A stretch of 64,000 nt of DNA from the NCBI RefSeq assembly GCF_019703515.2, contig NC_059372.1, positions 16,830,492 through 16,894,491 on the forward strand, given 5' to 3'. The translations under genes and the position numbers were made by a program. Shown here piece after piece: positions 13,641 to 27,500 of this stretch. The stretch comes from Myxocyprinus asiaticus (lineage: Eukaryota; Chordata; Actinopteri; Cypriniformes; Catostomidae). A model generated the notes under the pieces. It had not been told where the DNA came from and did no database searches. It saw only the letters and a list, made by a program, of their open reading frames with translations. Each line of letters starts with the position of its first letter. Within the stretch, counting starts at the first letter, position 1.

Positions 13641-14265
13641 CCAGCTTTCAAAACACATCATGTTTTTTTGTTTGTTTTTTTTAAGCAGGGAAGGCTTAAA
13701 CCTTATGTTAACATGAAACTAGTGTCATAAAATCATGTATAGCCTGTAAACCCTGTAATTTTTATATACTATCACACACGGATATCAGAAAGTGACTATG
13801 TACATGAAGAAAATATAAATTCCACCCACAAGAATTACATAGATAAAGACGATCGAGGGGCCGTTCAGACTGAACATGTTTTTTTGCATCTGTCCGCTTT
13901 GTTTTTCAATTGTTTTCATATGTAAACATGCACTAGATAGATGTTTTTGACAGTTGCGCAGCATCTTGCGCAGGAGCGCCGTGTTTTTATATGCTGTGTC
14001 AGATTAAAAAGTACTTCAACTTTTAAAAATGTGTCTCAAGATGCCTGAATTCTGTTCTATTAGTCCCACTGCAACTTTTTTAGTGCAAGGATGTGTTCAT
14101 TGTAAACGGCCCCTTAGACAACTGTACAGCACAAATAGCACACATTTTTGTATAGAGGAATTAATTTTAGCATATTAATAAAAATACAAGCTGCCCATTT
14201 CTGCTTTTAATTTCAATCCTCCGAAATACCTTGCCCCTTAGATATCCATTGTTAGCACATTTCTG

Positions 14266-15019
14266 TTAAAGGAATTGTTCACCCAAAAAAGAAAATTCTC
14301 TCATTATTCACTTACCTTGATGCCATTCCAGATGTGTATGACTGTCTTTCTTCAGCAGAACACAAATGAAGATTTTTAGTAGAAGATAGAGCTCTGTCAG
14401 GTCCTTATAATGGATGTACACAGGTGCACTTTGACAGTCCAAAAGTCACATTTAGGCAGCATAAAAGTAATCCATGTGACTCCAGACGGTCTTCTGAAGC
14501 GAATCATTGGGTTTATGTGAGAAACAAGTTGATAATTAAAATGTTTTTAACTTTAAATTGGTGCTTCCATCCAGGGCTCTGATGCAGTTTGAAATGGCCG
14601 AACTCTCGCGTGACGTTCGTTCCTCTGTTGTAAATAAGCGCCGCTTCCGAATTCTCACATGAACTCACCGACGCGCTTATGTCACGCTTCAAGTCAGCTG
14701 TTGGCAGGAAGTGCTTTTTAAAAGTTAATAACGTTTTAATTATCAATTTATTTTTTACACAAACTATCGATTTGCTTCAGAAGACATTCATTGATCGACT
14801 GGAGTCGCATGGATTACTTATATGCTGCCTAAATGTGACTTTTGCACAGTCAAAGTGCTGGCACCTGTGTACATCCATTATAAGGACCTGACAGAGATCT
14901 TTCTTCTAAAAATCTTCATTTGTGTTCTGCCAAAGAAAGAAAGTCATACACATCTGGGATGGCATCAGGTTAAGTGAATAATGAGAGAATTTTCATTTTT
15001 GGGTGAACTATTCCTTTAA
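14266..15019. mobile_element. large palindromic TTAA-flanked MITE (754 bases)
   Basis: TTAA borders; arms of about 250 bases are near-perfect reverse complements (tgatgccattccagatgtgt against acacatctgggatggcatca), with a central inverted segment. The RNA could fold as one long hairpin. Confidence 0.88.
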
Positions 15020-15576
15020 CACAATTCATGCTCAAACTGTGGGACGAGTCAAAATAATTGTCTGTGGTAATCAACAGTATGCCACATATGATTCATTTGT
15101 TTTGAAGCCTGAACTTTAAGTATGGAATAAACTATTAAACCTTAGTGCTGCAAACACAGTTGCAGTAGTTGAGCTTTTTTGCATGTTTTGATGAATACAT
15201 TTTCTCATACTGACCAAGGTCCATGTATGCATTGCCATACCAAGTAGTTCAGTGTCCATAGCATGGACTGTTAATGTGTATCTGGATGTTTCCTTTTGGG
15301 GGCGAGATTGGTCAGCCCTGAACTCCTGCTGGTTCATGTTCCGACTCTGCTGTGTGAGAGATGAGAGGGTGAATGCAGATGGTGGGCTCAGCTGGGAAAG
15401 TCTCTGCCAACGGCACTCCCCCTCTTCTCCACTAAATATTAGCCTATATCAGCCAGCGAAGCCTAACTCAGGAAGGGGATTCTCCAGCATTCCATCATTC
15501 GGGAGAACTGGGGTATTATCCACCACCTGATAGACATGCATGGGATTTTGTGATGGCTGAATTAGAGGCTGTCTTA

Positions 15577-15998
15577 AGGGGCAGTCACATTACATTTCAC
15601 ACTCCATTCAATCCAATTCAAACGTATCCAAACGCGGGGGGCCAGAAACGCAAGCTTATGTGAAGAAATTTCGTACGACGCTGCGTACCAAAGTTCAAGC
15701 TTGGTGAACTCTGAACCGTGAATTCGTATGACAAGAGGACATGTGACCAACAGAAGATCGAAATGCCACACCCTTACCTCTTGGATCAATACAAAGAATA
15801 CATATTTTAAAGCTGCATGTTTTATTGTTGCAGGAAAGTGAGTAGATAATACAGTATATTTTTTTTATTTTTTAAATATAATATTATTTGTTATTTGTGA
15901 TGTATTACTTACATCAGAAGGCCTCCCGCGTGACATCATATCCTGGTCTGTTGCGCTGTATGAAAAAAATGTGTGTGCTCAAAGCCTAGTGTGACCTC
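15577..15998 (+). mobile_element. non-autonomous element, copy 1 of an inverted pair
   Basis: Contains gcttatgtgaagaaatttcg and cgctgcgtaccaaag, whose reverse complements occur at 18596-18665. Ends approximately ggggcagtcacatta and gcctagtgtgacc. Confidence 0.6.
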
Positions 15999-16639
15999 CT
16001 CTCTACATGTGGATCAGTTGCGCTATGTGTCAAACAAATGGTCCTCCCTCTTTCCTGTAATTGGGTTTGTCAACAAGCATTTGAAGCTTAATTGTTTAAG
16101 TTGGTTAGCATGTCAGTATTGTCCCTGCTGGTTCACACTTAGGTTTTCAGCTAATCCGACAGTTATATGATGTCTGTCATCCCTCTTATGAAATTTTTGG
16201 CCAGCACCATGTGGCTATGTTCGGAATACCATACTACCATACTTCGCGTTATTTACTACTATGTCTGCAGTAGGCTAAACAATACATACTGTATTGTGCA
16301 CTGTATGCAAATGTTCTATATACATGAAATACCTGGATAATGTACATTTGCCAAAATTTGCAGTATACAACAGAGCACACTGTGTGGAATACTGTATCCT
16401 ACAGTGCAATGCACTCAACTCCCATTGCCAGCATGACCTGAAAGTAATATCAGCCATGATATATAACATAATTTTTTAATTATTTTATTGGACTATTCAT
16501 GAGCTAAGATGTTTTAACACATAATTGGACTACAAATGCTAAATAACTAATTTCATTTCTGAGATAACTGTACGCCACTCGCTGAATGATGATAACCACA
16601 AAAAATAATTTTGTCTTGTCTGTACTTAAATTGTTTTTA

Positions 16640-17125
16640 TTTTTTAAATAAATTTAAAGCAAAATCTAGGTTACAGTGATGCACTTACAACTGAAGTTAA
16701 TGAAGGGTTTAAATGTAGAAGTGTTGACCTGAAATTTTATAAAAGTTCTTACAATAAATCTTCTGTTAAAACTTGTGTATTATTTGAGATGTAAAGTTGT
16801 TTATAGCAGCTTTTCTAAGGTAGTTTTAGGGTTTACAGTATTGCATCGTCATGGCAATGAAGTTGTAAAACTGGATATAACTTTACATAAAAAAGGTTAG
16901 TTAGCGATTTTAACACACTAAAATCATGTTAACACCCATATTGTTTACGTCTTGTAGCTACTGAATACTTTTGAAACTGATTGGGCCCATTCACTTTCAT
17001 TTTAATTGCCTCACTGTAACCCAGGCTTTTGCATTTTTTAAAGAAAAGGAGGGACAAGTCGAAATAAATTTTCATGGTAATCAATATTATGCCAGAAATT
17101 CTGACGATGGAATGTTCCTTTAAAA
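16640..17125. mobile_element. palindromic MITE, second family
   Basis: Arms ttacagtgatgcacttacaa and ttgcctcactgtaaccc are near-complementary. The same family is at 32205-32745 and 37900-38334. Borders approximate. Confidence 0.65.
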
Positions 17126-17855
17126 ATACATGTAATGAGATCATGTGACAACAATCCCGCATGTTTGAAATATTTATCATACAAATTATATCACATACCA
17201 GTTTTTCTTTATTATTTTTTTTTTTTTTTTATAGTATACAGTGTATACTGCGAAGTAGGCAGTATTCCAGTATTCCATTCTGAACATATCCTACTGTATG
17301 TATGTGTATACAGAAAAGCAAGCATTGTTTATCTTATCTAATGGATACTGTAAATGCCTAAGGTCCTCTGAGCAATCACACTAAAAGGCCATTTACATTT
17401 TGACACAGCAGGTACGCCCACAGAGAGCATAAATTAACTTCCATAGAATTAGATATTAATGCAGTACATTATTGCAGTTTTTTATTGCAATGATAGAACA
17501 TCTGAGTGCAGACCACGTGTTTGGCCTGTTAGCACCCATAACTACATACTCAGCATTATGAGACAAGGAAAAGTGAGGTAGACCAAGTGAGACTCCGCTA
17601 ACCTATTTTGGGGAAAGACAGGACATTAATATCTCTGTGATAATTCCAGGTGTGTGCAATGTGTTAATGTTTGTGTATATGTGTGTGTTTGTCTGTGTTG
17701 GAGAGAGAATCCTCAAAGGTACAGAAGCAGTTCCTGAGCTGAAAATAAACACACACACTTAGACTTTCAGTTCTGCCTGACTCATCGAGTCTCCCACAGG
17801 AATAAATAGTGAATAGACCCTTAATGAAGTTCTGATCTCATTGAGCTGTCTATCA

Positions 17856-17861
<6 letters not shown>

Positions 17862-17900
<39 letters not shown>
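17862..17900. repeat. (TC)n microsatellite
   Basis: About 20 units. Confidence 0.95.
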
Positions 17901-17903
<3 letters not shown>

Positions 17904-18191
17904 CATTTCCGCCCCCAGAATCTCTCAGCTCACATACACATCGTATGTCTGATGTCTATCAACGTGAGTCATTGTCCATTAGTCATTCTGAGGACAGGGA
18001 AGAAAGTTGATGAAAGAAGGTTGTGGTTAAGGGTTATGTTGAGTCTTTCTCAAAGGCAGTTGCAGATGTTGAGAGATGCTTAAACATGAGCTGGATGCAG
18101 TGTTGGAGGCAGTTTAAATCAGCTGTAATAGACTCCTGGAGAAATCTCTGGAGAGAACGACATGATGACAGTAGAGGTGACTAAACGTCAT

Positions 18192-18310
18192 AGTTCACCC
18201 AAAAATAAAAATTATGTCATCATTTACTCACCCTCGTGTTGTTCAGGCAGGGAGACCAGCTGACTGACCAGCTAAAACAGCTGAGCACCAGCTTTGGCAG
18301 CCTGGGAGAC
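18192..18310. repeat. MITE end fragment joined to CTGGT-type repeat
   Basis: tagttcacccaaaaataaaa to ttactcaccctcgtg is one truncated end of the palindromic TTAA family; it runs into ccagctgactgaccagctaa repeats. Confidence 0.6.
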
Positions 18311-18317
18311 CAGCAAA

Positions 18318-18724
18318 TCTAGGTCACACTAGAGTTTGAACATGCAACATTTTTTCAGACAATGCAACGGACCAGGATATGATGTCACGTGGGAGGGCTT
18401 CTTGTTTTAGTAAATAACATTTCCCAAATAATAAATAAAATAATATTCAAAAATGTTAGAAAATACGTCTACTCACTCCAGCAACAATAAAAACACACAG
18501 CTTTGAAATTTGTATCCTTTGTATTGCGCCAAGAGGTAAGTGTGTGACGTTTTGATCTTCTATTGGTTACGCGTCCTCTCGTCATCCACGTTCGCAGTTC
18601 ATAGTACACCAAGCTATAACTTTGGTACGCAGCATCGTACGAAATTTCTTCACATGAGCTTGCGTTTCCAGTCTTTTGAATGGGAGTGAATGGAGTGCGA
18701 AGTGTAGTGTAACTGCCTCTTTAG
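18318..18724 (-). mobile_element. non-autonomous element, copy 2 of an inverted pair
   Basis: Reverse-complement relative of 15577-15998 (aaatttcttcacatgagctt; tcctggtc/gaccaggata). The two copies lie 2.3 kb apart in opposite orientation. Confidence 0.6.
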
Positions 18725-19266
18725 GCTGGTTTAGAGAGGAAAGGTGATAACTATTCTGTACGATTAGGTACTAGATTGGTTTTGATTTACATGGAAGATA
18801 AATGATGTAAACAAACAGATTTTTTTTAGAGGTTCTGCACCATTTGTGTCCAGACACTTGATCATTCAAACTGACATCAAACAAACAGATGTAACTGTTC
18901 ATGAAATGAACAGATGTAAATGCAACTCTCAGTGACCATAGGATGTCACATTTGTAGTATGGAGAAATAGAAGGTGGTTGCACATGTCACCATGTTGCTT
19001 CAGCTCTGACTGGTGGACCCTTCCCTTTCTCCGCCCCCCTGCATGTGGCACCTCCCCCTAACCCCCTCTCCCTCTGCAGTGTACGTGTGTGGCATTTTGA
19101 GTGCACTCATGGCAGCAGGTGGAGATGACATCATCTGCACTGCAGCAGACTGCAGCACTGTGTTTGAACAAAGACATGTCAACACTGCTGCTAACTGCTG
19201 CTTCCACGCTCACTCTCTTTTTATCTGTATTTCAGTGACTCTCCCTCTAGTTTACCTTCATTCTGT

Positions 19267-19270
<4 letters not shown>

Positions 19271-19332
<62 letters not shown>
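19271..19332. repeat. (TC)n microsatellite
   Basis: About 30 units, ending in (CACT)n. Confidence 0.96.
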
Positions 19333-19337
<5 letters not shown>

Positions 19338-19769
19338 ACTCACTCTCTCTCCTTCTCTAACATGGTATCTGACTGAAGTGTTAACCCTGAGTGCAGACAC
19401 AGTGAAGTCTGCACTCACTCACATTCCTCCACAAAGCATCGGATTCCAGAATTAAATTTTTTACAAAAATATTGAAGGGAATTCTCATCCAGTAATGTTT
19501 TTTATGGTGGTTGTTAATGTAAATAGGTATATGAACAAACCTCTAACCTTGAGTACTGTATTACATTTTGGAAAATAACATAGCCCGCAGTATTTATGCC
19601 ACAAACATGAATGATACTTCAAATAATGTGACTTGTTGACTTGAAAAATTTGCCTGCCAGACTATAAAACAATCAAAAAATTATCATTGACTTGCTTTGA
19701 AAGTCTGGTGGGCTATTTTGATTTTTGATATATAGTGGGCTCTTTTGGCCTGTTGGTTTTTTTGACCAG

Positions 19770-20650
19770 TAAGTAACACTCTAGTAGCTACACAGAACAC
19801 CGTAGCGACTGCATAGCAATGCAATACAAACCACGTAGATCACCATAGCATGTTAGACTTTTGCTTGAGCAAGTATTTCTTACATTTCCTTCAAAAATGT
19901 AAAAATCTTGGATTTACTCTGCTCTTGAGGTCAAACACTAGCAATCTGGGATGGGTTTTAGTAATAAACTGACACTGGACCAGCATGCCCCTGTCGCTTG
20001 GTTACCATGCAGCAGCAGGTTGCCACAGAAACAGGCTTTTCAATGAGAGGCACATGCAGTTCTCTGCACTGATGCTGTAGTTAGCCTGTGCTGATCCCAG
20101 TACTCCTATCTCACCCATGCACAGTGAGCCAACCCCTTTGGTGGTTACTACATGTCTGATTGACAGATCAGTGTCAGAGTCCAGTCTGGGAGCCAGACAG
20201 CGATTACTCAATGACCTGATATTTCTGCCATTGCAAACAGCTCTTTATGGATTTCATACAAACCCCTAACCCTAAATATTAAACTTTGGCATGTAACTTG
20301 TCACACAGCATTTGTGCTACAGACATGAATGATACCTCAAATCATGCTGCTTATTGAGTAGAGTTGTGTTTTTACTTTTCTAACCAATCAGACTTGCTAT
20401 TTTTGCCTGGTAGATGATAAATTGGCTAAAAAAATTCCCATAGACTTGCATTAAAGGAGAGATCCGATCCATATTTAGGGACCGAATATAATGGAGACTT
20501 AAGGACCTCCCAGAACACCCTAGTAACCACCTAGCAATTCCCTAGCAACCATCCAGAACATCCTAGCAACTACATAGCAACACACTAACTACCACTCTGA
20601 ACTAGTAACCACCCAGAACACTGTAGCATCATTGCAGCAATTTTTGTTCA
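19770..20650. repeat. imperfect minisatellite-like repeat patches
   Basis: Units such as accacctagcaattcccta and agcaaccatccagaaca recur at 19780-19850 and 20505-20640. Common in fish DNA; no coding. Confidence 0.5.
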
Positions 20651-21068
20651 TGCAAGCACTAGTCACATTTTCTTAAATCAGATGCCAAGTACCAATGCAT
20701 TTGTGTTTGCAAATGTGTTTGTTTAATGCTGTGTTTTTAAGCTGAATGTGTTGATGAATGTGTTCATTATTGATTCCATTAATTTATAATAATGACTGCA
20801 ATTACAGAAATGGTGATTGATAACATTCAACTCTGTGACTTGATTGGATATGAGTCTGAATGAGTCTTGCTTGAGAATACAAGCTTAAACAGAGAAGAGG
20901 AAAGAATTTATTTCAGACCTCACTGAGTTATAGTGCCACAGTGTAGTTAAGAACTTAAGGCTTTTATGCGTTAAAACATATTAAATTTACTTGAGTGTTG
21001 AACTAACTTTGAACCAAAGTTACAAAAGTAATCAAATGTGATTAAACTGTACTGTGGTTCCTCTGCAG

Positions 21069-21229
21069 ATAACCAATTCAGAATGTCCATCCTGGAACGG
21101 CTGGAGCAGATGGAGCGCAGGATGGCTGAGATGGCCGGTCAGCAGCAGCAGGGTAGCGGAGGCACAGCAGGGGCTGGAGGAGGAGGAGGTGGAGGAGCCG
21201 GAAATGGAGGCACTAATAGCCAGTCTCAG
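21069..21229 (+). CDS. camta1: camta1 exon: linker after TIG domain, Q/G-rich
   Basis: Acceptor ctctgcag, donor CAG|gtacag; enters two bases into a codon (D completed by an upstream G) and ends in phase 0. It codes an NQFRMSILERLEQMERRMAEM helix, likely a short coiled coil, then a glutamine run and a glycine-rich stretch (about residues 27-45) before SQSQ. The helix is highly conserved in CAMTA1 and CAMTA2; the Q/G tract is the variable part. The preceding exon, which should carry the TIG domain, was not found in the 21 kb upstream. Confidence 0.95.
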
Positions 21230-21550
21230 GTACAGCAGCACATCAATAAACTTTAGGTGTGAGATGAGGTAGGGTTTTACAAGAGCATCTGGTAGGTTTG
21301 GTCATTTAACTCATAATGCAGTGGTTCTCAACTGGTTGTGCTTAAGACACAGTGCCCGTATTCACAAAGATTTTTATCTTACCACTAGGAGTTCTCCAAA
21401 GAGTTCCTAGCTAGAAGTTTTTGCTTAAAACCTATTTGCAAAACTGCTAAGAGCAAGTTTTAGTAAGGAAATCTTAAGATAAGATATTTGTCAGCGAAGA
21501 CAGACAACGATATATATATATAAATACATACATACATACAATAGACAGAC

Positions 21551-21589
<39 letters not shown>

Positions 21590-24500
21590 ATTTTTTTTTC
21601 GGTTTATGAACATTTCTTCATCCTGTGTTGAAATAATGAAACGAGCGTGCATCCTGTCAACAACATCAAAACTCCACCCCGCGATTGCCGTGATTCCCCG
21701 TGAATGCCCCCTTTTTTCTCTGCAGCTAGCGCAGATCCATAGGAAAAAATACGCTATGAATTGTTGGATGATATGCAGTCTGGAGAGGGCATAAATAGTT
21801 TGATAGATTATTCTGCTGACGAATGACAGAAATTCCCAATTCATCTGCACTACACAGTTTTATTTAGATGTGTCCAGGGAGCACAGAGTTGTCAAAACCT
21901 TTATCTCCAGTGTAACTGGGTTGTTTCAGTTTGTGGGAGAGGTAACTGCATCTCTAACTAAGTTTACAATAATGAAAACACCCTCGAGATTCAGGGGATA
22001 CCTTTTTTAAAGGTCAATGTCAACATTATAATATTGATAATATTGATAATATTATATCATTAAAATACATAGACTCAATTGTGATTCCAGAGATACCTTT
22101 TTAAACTGTCAATGTCATAATATTCTAATATATTGTTTTTAATGATGGCAGCAGCTATGCTTCGGATCTTTTGTGAGTCACTCTTAAGGAGAAGTCCTCA
22201 GGATGACTTGTAAGCTGTCATGGGTTTAGGAGCTACTTTTAGCATTAAAATGCTTCATGAATTACTCCTAGATGTAATTTTTACGAGTCCTAAAGTTAGG
22301 AGTGACACGGCCCTAATTTTCCACATTATATAAATATCCACATTAGGAGCTACTTTTAGCCTTAAGATTTTTTGTGAATATGGGCCCAGATTTCCATTGT
22401 ACATCAAGTAACGACCCAACACAGTACTTCAATTGTTTATTATACAAAAGTTATCAAAAATGTCCTTAAAATCTAACTTTAACATTTATATTAACTCACT
22501 GAACACTTTATTAGGAACTCTGTATACCTACTTATTCATGTGATTATCTAATCAGCCAATCATGTGGCATCAGTACAGTGCATAAAATCATGCAGATACA
22601 GGTCAGGAGCTTCAGTTAGTGTTCACATCAACCATGAGAATGGTGAAAAAATTTGATCTCAGTGATTTTTAATGTGGGATGATTGTTGGTGCCAGATGGG
22701 CTGGTTTGAGTATTTCTGTAACTGCTGATCTTCTGGGATTTTCACGCACAACAGTCTGTAGTGTTTACGCAGAATAGTGCCAAAAACAAAAAACATTCAG
22801 TGAGCGGCAGTTCTTTGGTCGGAAATGCCCTGTTGATGAGAGAAGTCAACGGAGAATGGCCTGACTGGTTCGAGCTGACAGAAAGGCTACAGTAACTCAG
22901 ATAACCACTCTGACAATTGTAGTGAGCAGAATAGAATATCAGAATGCACAACACGTCAAATCTTGAGGCAGATGGGCTATAACAGCAGAAGACCATGTCG
23001 GGCACTTTATTAAGAGTATAGTGTTCCTAATAAAGTCCTCAGTGAGTGTACATTACCATGAACTGCACAGGCCCAACAATCTGCTAAATTATTGAGTGTG
23101 TGGTTTCTAAATGTCTCTTGAATTTCAATGGTTTCATGCCCTTGGCAGCTAATAATTCACAGCACAGAACAAATTATGGTTGTCAAAAAACTATGTTTAT
23201 CTTCATTGCTCTTGAACTTGCAAGATATTTTTGACTTCAAAAGTTTATTCATGGTTTCACTTTTGATAAAAAGTTATTCAAATTTTATAAACATAGATTT
23301 AATTGTAGATATGTTTATTTTAAATATTTCATACTGATATATTGTAGCTTTCAGGTAAAGTTTGTAGTTGTTAATTGTGACAGATAGTTTATTGTAAACG
23401 AGAGACATAAATTCCACCATTTTTCCGCAGTGTGTCTCTGGGCAGGCAGGAAGCTCCTTTGAGAGTCGTGTTGTAGTTGTTTGTGAGAAGATGATGAACC
23501 GGGCCTGCTGGGCCAAATCTAAACGCCTGATTCACTCCAAGACCTTCAGAGGCATGACCCTGCTGCACCTTGCCGCTGGCCAGGGCTACGCCACCCTCAT
23601 CCAGACTCTCATCAAATGGCGGTGAGTCAGAGAGAAAAGACTGCTTAGATCTGTGTATGTCTATCTGGAAATGATTTAGTGATTATAATTTTGTCATTTC
23701 CTTTGCCATTGTTGAACTGTCCAGTACTAAGCATGCAGACAGCATCGATCTGGAGCTTGAGGTGGACCCTCTCAACGTGGATCACTTTTCTTGTACTCCA
23801 CTGGTATGAGGCTTATATACAGAGTGTTTACAATTGAATTTTGGTGCATTTAACTCAGTTATGTCATTTTGCTTTCCCCACATCTTAATTTTCTCTCTCA
23901 TTCTCTCTCACAGATGTGGGCTTGTGCTTTGGGTCACCTAGAGGCAGCAGTTGTCTTGTATAAATGGGACCCGAGAGCACTGGCCATTCCAGACTCTCTG
24001 GGCCGCCTGCCTCTCTCCATCGCCCGTTCCCGTGGCCACACTAAGCTGGCGGAGTGTCTGGAGCAGCTTCAGAGGGAGGAACAGCAGCAGCAGACACCCT
24101 CCTCCCTGCCCCCCACCTCCAGCATGTCTTTCTCTCCCAACCCTGACATTCCCACCTCCAACAGCTGGATGGTCAACTGGGGCAGCGACAGTATGGTGAC
24201 CCCCAGTGGGCAGAACACTGGCACAGCCACCATCACTACAACCACTTGCACCAACCAGAACCCTGGTGAGATCCTCTAAATGTTCACTGAAAACTACAAA
24301 TTCTGTCATAATTTACTCACCCTTTGTTCCAAACCCATAAAACTTTCTTTTATTCATAGAACACAAAAGACGTTAGATTGAATGACAGCCTAGGTCACCA
24401 TTCACTTTTATTGTGTTGAAAAAATATGCAATGAAAGTTACTGGCGACAGAAGCTTTCATTCTGCCTTACATCTCCTTTTGTTTTCCATGGAAGAATGAA

Positions 24501-27500
24501 AATCATATGGGTTTGGAACAACATGAGAGTGAGTAATTAACAGAATTTTCATTTTTAGGTGAACTACACCTTTAATGCAATACCTTATTGCATTCGCTTC
24601 AGTAAGCAGTACTTGTTGCAGATTCTAATTCCAACAATCTGTTGTTGTTGTTGTTGTTTTTTTTGTTGTTGTTGTTTTTTTGATTACCACTAATATTACT
24701 TTAGACAGAGCAAATGTAATGGAAATATAATAACCTCATGCTCACTTTCCATTTTCATTTATAGATTTGAGAAGGCCAAGATCAGAGCCTTCCAACTACT
24801 ACAATAGTGAGTGCCAGCGGGATCTTCCCCTCGCCAAGAAACACAAGCCCAACCCTGAGCTTGTGCAAGTACAGCTGGATAAACCAGTGTCAGTTCCCTT
24901 GAGCATGGAGCAGCAGACACATAAACTGTCAACCAGCCCTAAGACCCTCCCCTCCAACCCCTCCAGCCCTGACAAGAGCGCCTCTGAAGAAGGTTTAGGG
25001 ACAGTGGGCATCCCGCAAGCTAAGATGGGGTCTTTCCGTGGAGGTCATAAGTGGGCCTCTAGAGAGGTGCTCAGGAAGGGGGGCGGCAATGGTGGCAGCA
25101 GCGTAGGGAAGGAGAAATTGGCCAATCAGCTGAGACAGCATGGGGAACCCCTCAGCATGCTTGGAATGGTGGGGAGAAAAATGGTAGACACGGAAATACT
25201 CTCCTACAAGGAGGATCTGGAGAACCAGGCCTGCCTCTCACACATGAAGGATCTACAGGTAAGATCTTCACACACACATACACACACATTGCCCTAAACA
25301 GCACTCAGTCACAGTCAGCCTTGCTCATTCACACCTGTATTGATGCATTTTTTAGTAAATAGACTCAGCAAACAAACACAGCTATAAGGAAAAAAAGAGG
25401 CCAAGGGAGATATAGAGCACCATCCGTCCTGCTGACATATGAAATCAGAGTTAGAGAGCCATGGTTGTGGCCCAGCTCTCTGTCCAGACCCCTATCAACA
25501 CATAATACACTTTACCCATTGATTTGCTCCCATCGCCAGGAGTTATTTCAGCCCTATTCATCTATGTCAGTCTATGGGGATAGAGGGGCTGTACCAGCGT
25601 GTTCCTCCAAAGTAAACACAGAGGCAGTACCGGGTTTGGATTGATTGGGTTAGCAAGTGTGTATATGTCTTGTCTGTGTTTGTGTAACTGTGAATGGATG
25701 TGTATGTTTCTGTGCATTTTTGCACCTGACAGGCGAATATGATGAGCTTGACAGAGCACATCATCGAGGCCACTCCAGAGCATATCAAGCGAGAACATTT
25801 CCCACCAGTGGAGTCTGTTCCTCTGGACAACAGTGGGCTCACCAATACCATGAGCTGGCTGGCCAGTTACCTGGGAGACGTGGAACACCTGCCCAGCATC
25901 GTCCACTTGAGGTTAGCAGACGTCTTTTAGTAAACATACAGCACATTAATATGACAGGAGTATTGACTGCGGTGATTAATGTGCTGAAGGCAATCAATCC
26001 TTCATCGCTTAGAGGAAAAACTAAATCTATGAGGTCCTAACCTAGCTGGAAACTCTTAAGCCAGCCTAATGTGGCTTGCTGGTCTTAGATGGTTTAAACT
26101 GGTCTAGCTGGTCTCCAAGCTTGTGTTCTGCTGGTTTAGCTGGTCAGCCAACTTGTCTCCCAGCCTGAGCAGCTAAGGGAGACCAGCTAAGACCATCAAA
26201 CCAGCTTAGGCTGGTTAAAGCTGTTTTATTATTTTAGTAGGGAGCCAATCCCAGTTGTTCCCATCCTTTTTGACTCCAAGGCTCCCCATTGTCCAAGACA
26301 GTATTTGAAGGCTGCTCCCCATGTAGTCTAAGATATTTCAAGTTGGTCAGCCAAGTCTCCCAGCCTAAGCAGCTAACAAGTGCCCAAAGCCTCTCTAAAA
26401 CCAGGCTTGGAGACCAGTCAAGACCAACAAACCAGCTTAGGCTGGGTAAAGCTGTGTAAAGTAGGGAGCCTATCTCAGTGGTTCCCAAACTTTTTGACTC
26501 CAAGGCCCAGTCCAAGACAGTATTCAAAGGCTGCTCCCCATGTTGGCTAAGATACTTCCTCTGGTACTTCTGCTGTAATATGACAAAGATGCTTGTTTTC
26601 AAACTTTATTAACAGAAAGTAGGAAGATTAAATTAGAAATAATCACAATTCATTTTGTGATTCCAGAAGTTTCAAGAACTGTATGTTCTTCAATAAAAAC
26701 AGTTGTTGAAAGGAGCCTTTGAATCAAAACAAAAAAATATGATGCCATATAACGATTTTCTAACATTTTAAGATTTATAATTGTAAGTTACATTATTTTA
26801 ATATAGATTTTTAACTAATTTTAAATCATTTTAAGACATCTTAAGGCCCCAACCACTAGCCTAGCTAACTCTATGCATATTTGTGTGTGTTTGTTTCTGA
26901 GCAGTCCCATATACACTGAACCCCTGACCCCTTCATCAAACCCTAGTCTGAGCCCGGGAAACTCGCCCATTCGTGTGGGCCCATTTGAGAAGCCGACCTT
27001 GCCTGCTCCAGCCGAGTGGAGTGAGTTTCTCCGAGCCTCCAACAGCAAGGTGGAGAGAGAGCTAGCCCAGCTCACACTATCCGACCCCGAGCAGAGGGAA
27101 CTCTACGAGGCAGCACGGCTGGTGCAGACCGCTTTCCGCAAGTATAAGGTACAGGCCAGGACTCAGGTACCAAAAGCTTGTGTCTATGCACAGCTCTGGT
27201 TGTTAAGGTCATAGAGGGTCTTGTAGTGTCTTTGTCTCTTTCCTCCTTTGTACTTCCTTTCAATTTGTCTATCTCTTTCTTAGACACACAGCCACTCTCT
27301 TACACAAACACAGAGTAGTCAGTCCCCACAGCTTCAGCATGGGTAAGGTGGCTTAACCAGCGCATGGCCTGGCTTATAGAAGCGATTGCCCTGCTCTTCT
27401 TCCACCTGTCAATGCAGTGTGCTGTCTCCTGTGGCTGCCTGTAATAAGTTTCCACAGAGATTCCACAGCTCACACTGGCTAAGAAGCATCTGCTTTCCAA

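Noticed and set aside
14513..14891. Paired ORFs on opposite strands in the 14 kb palindrome
   Set aside because: They mirror each other because the DNA is palindromic; MITE sequence, not genes.
1..21068. camta1 CG-1 or TIG-domain exons upstream of 21069
   Set aside because: None of the expected sequences was recognised; the intron before 21069 probably spans the start of the window. Short exons could have been missed by eye.
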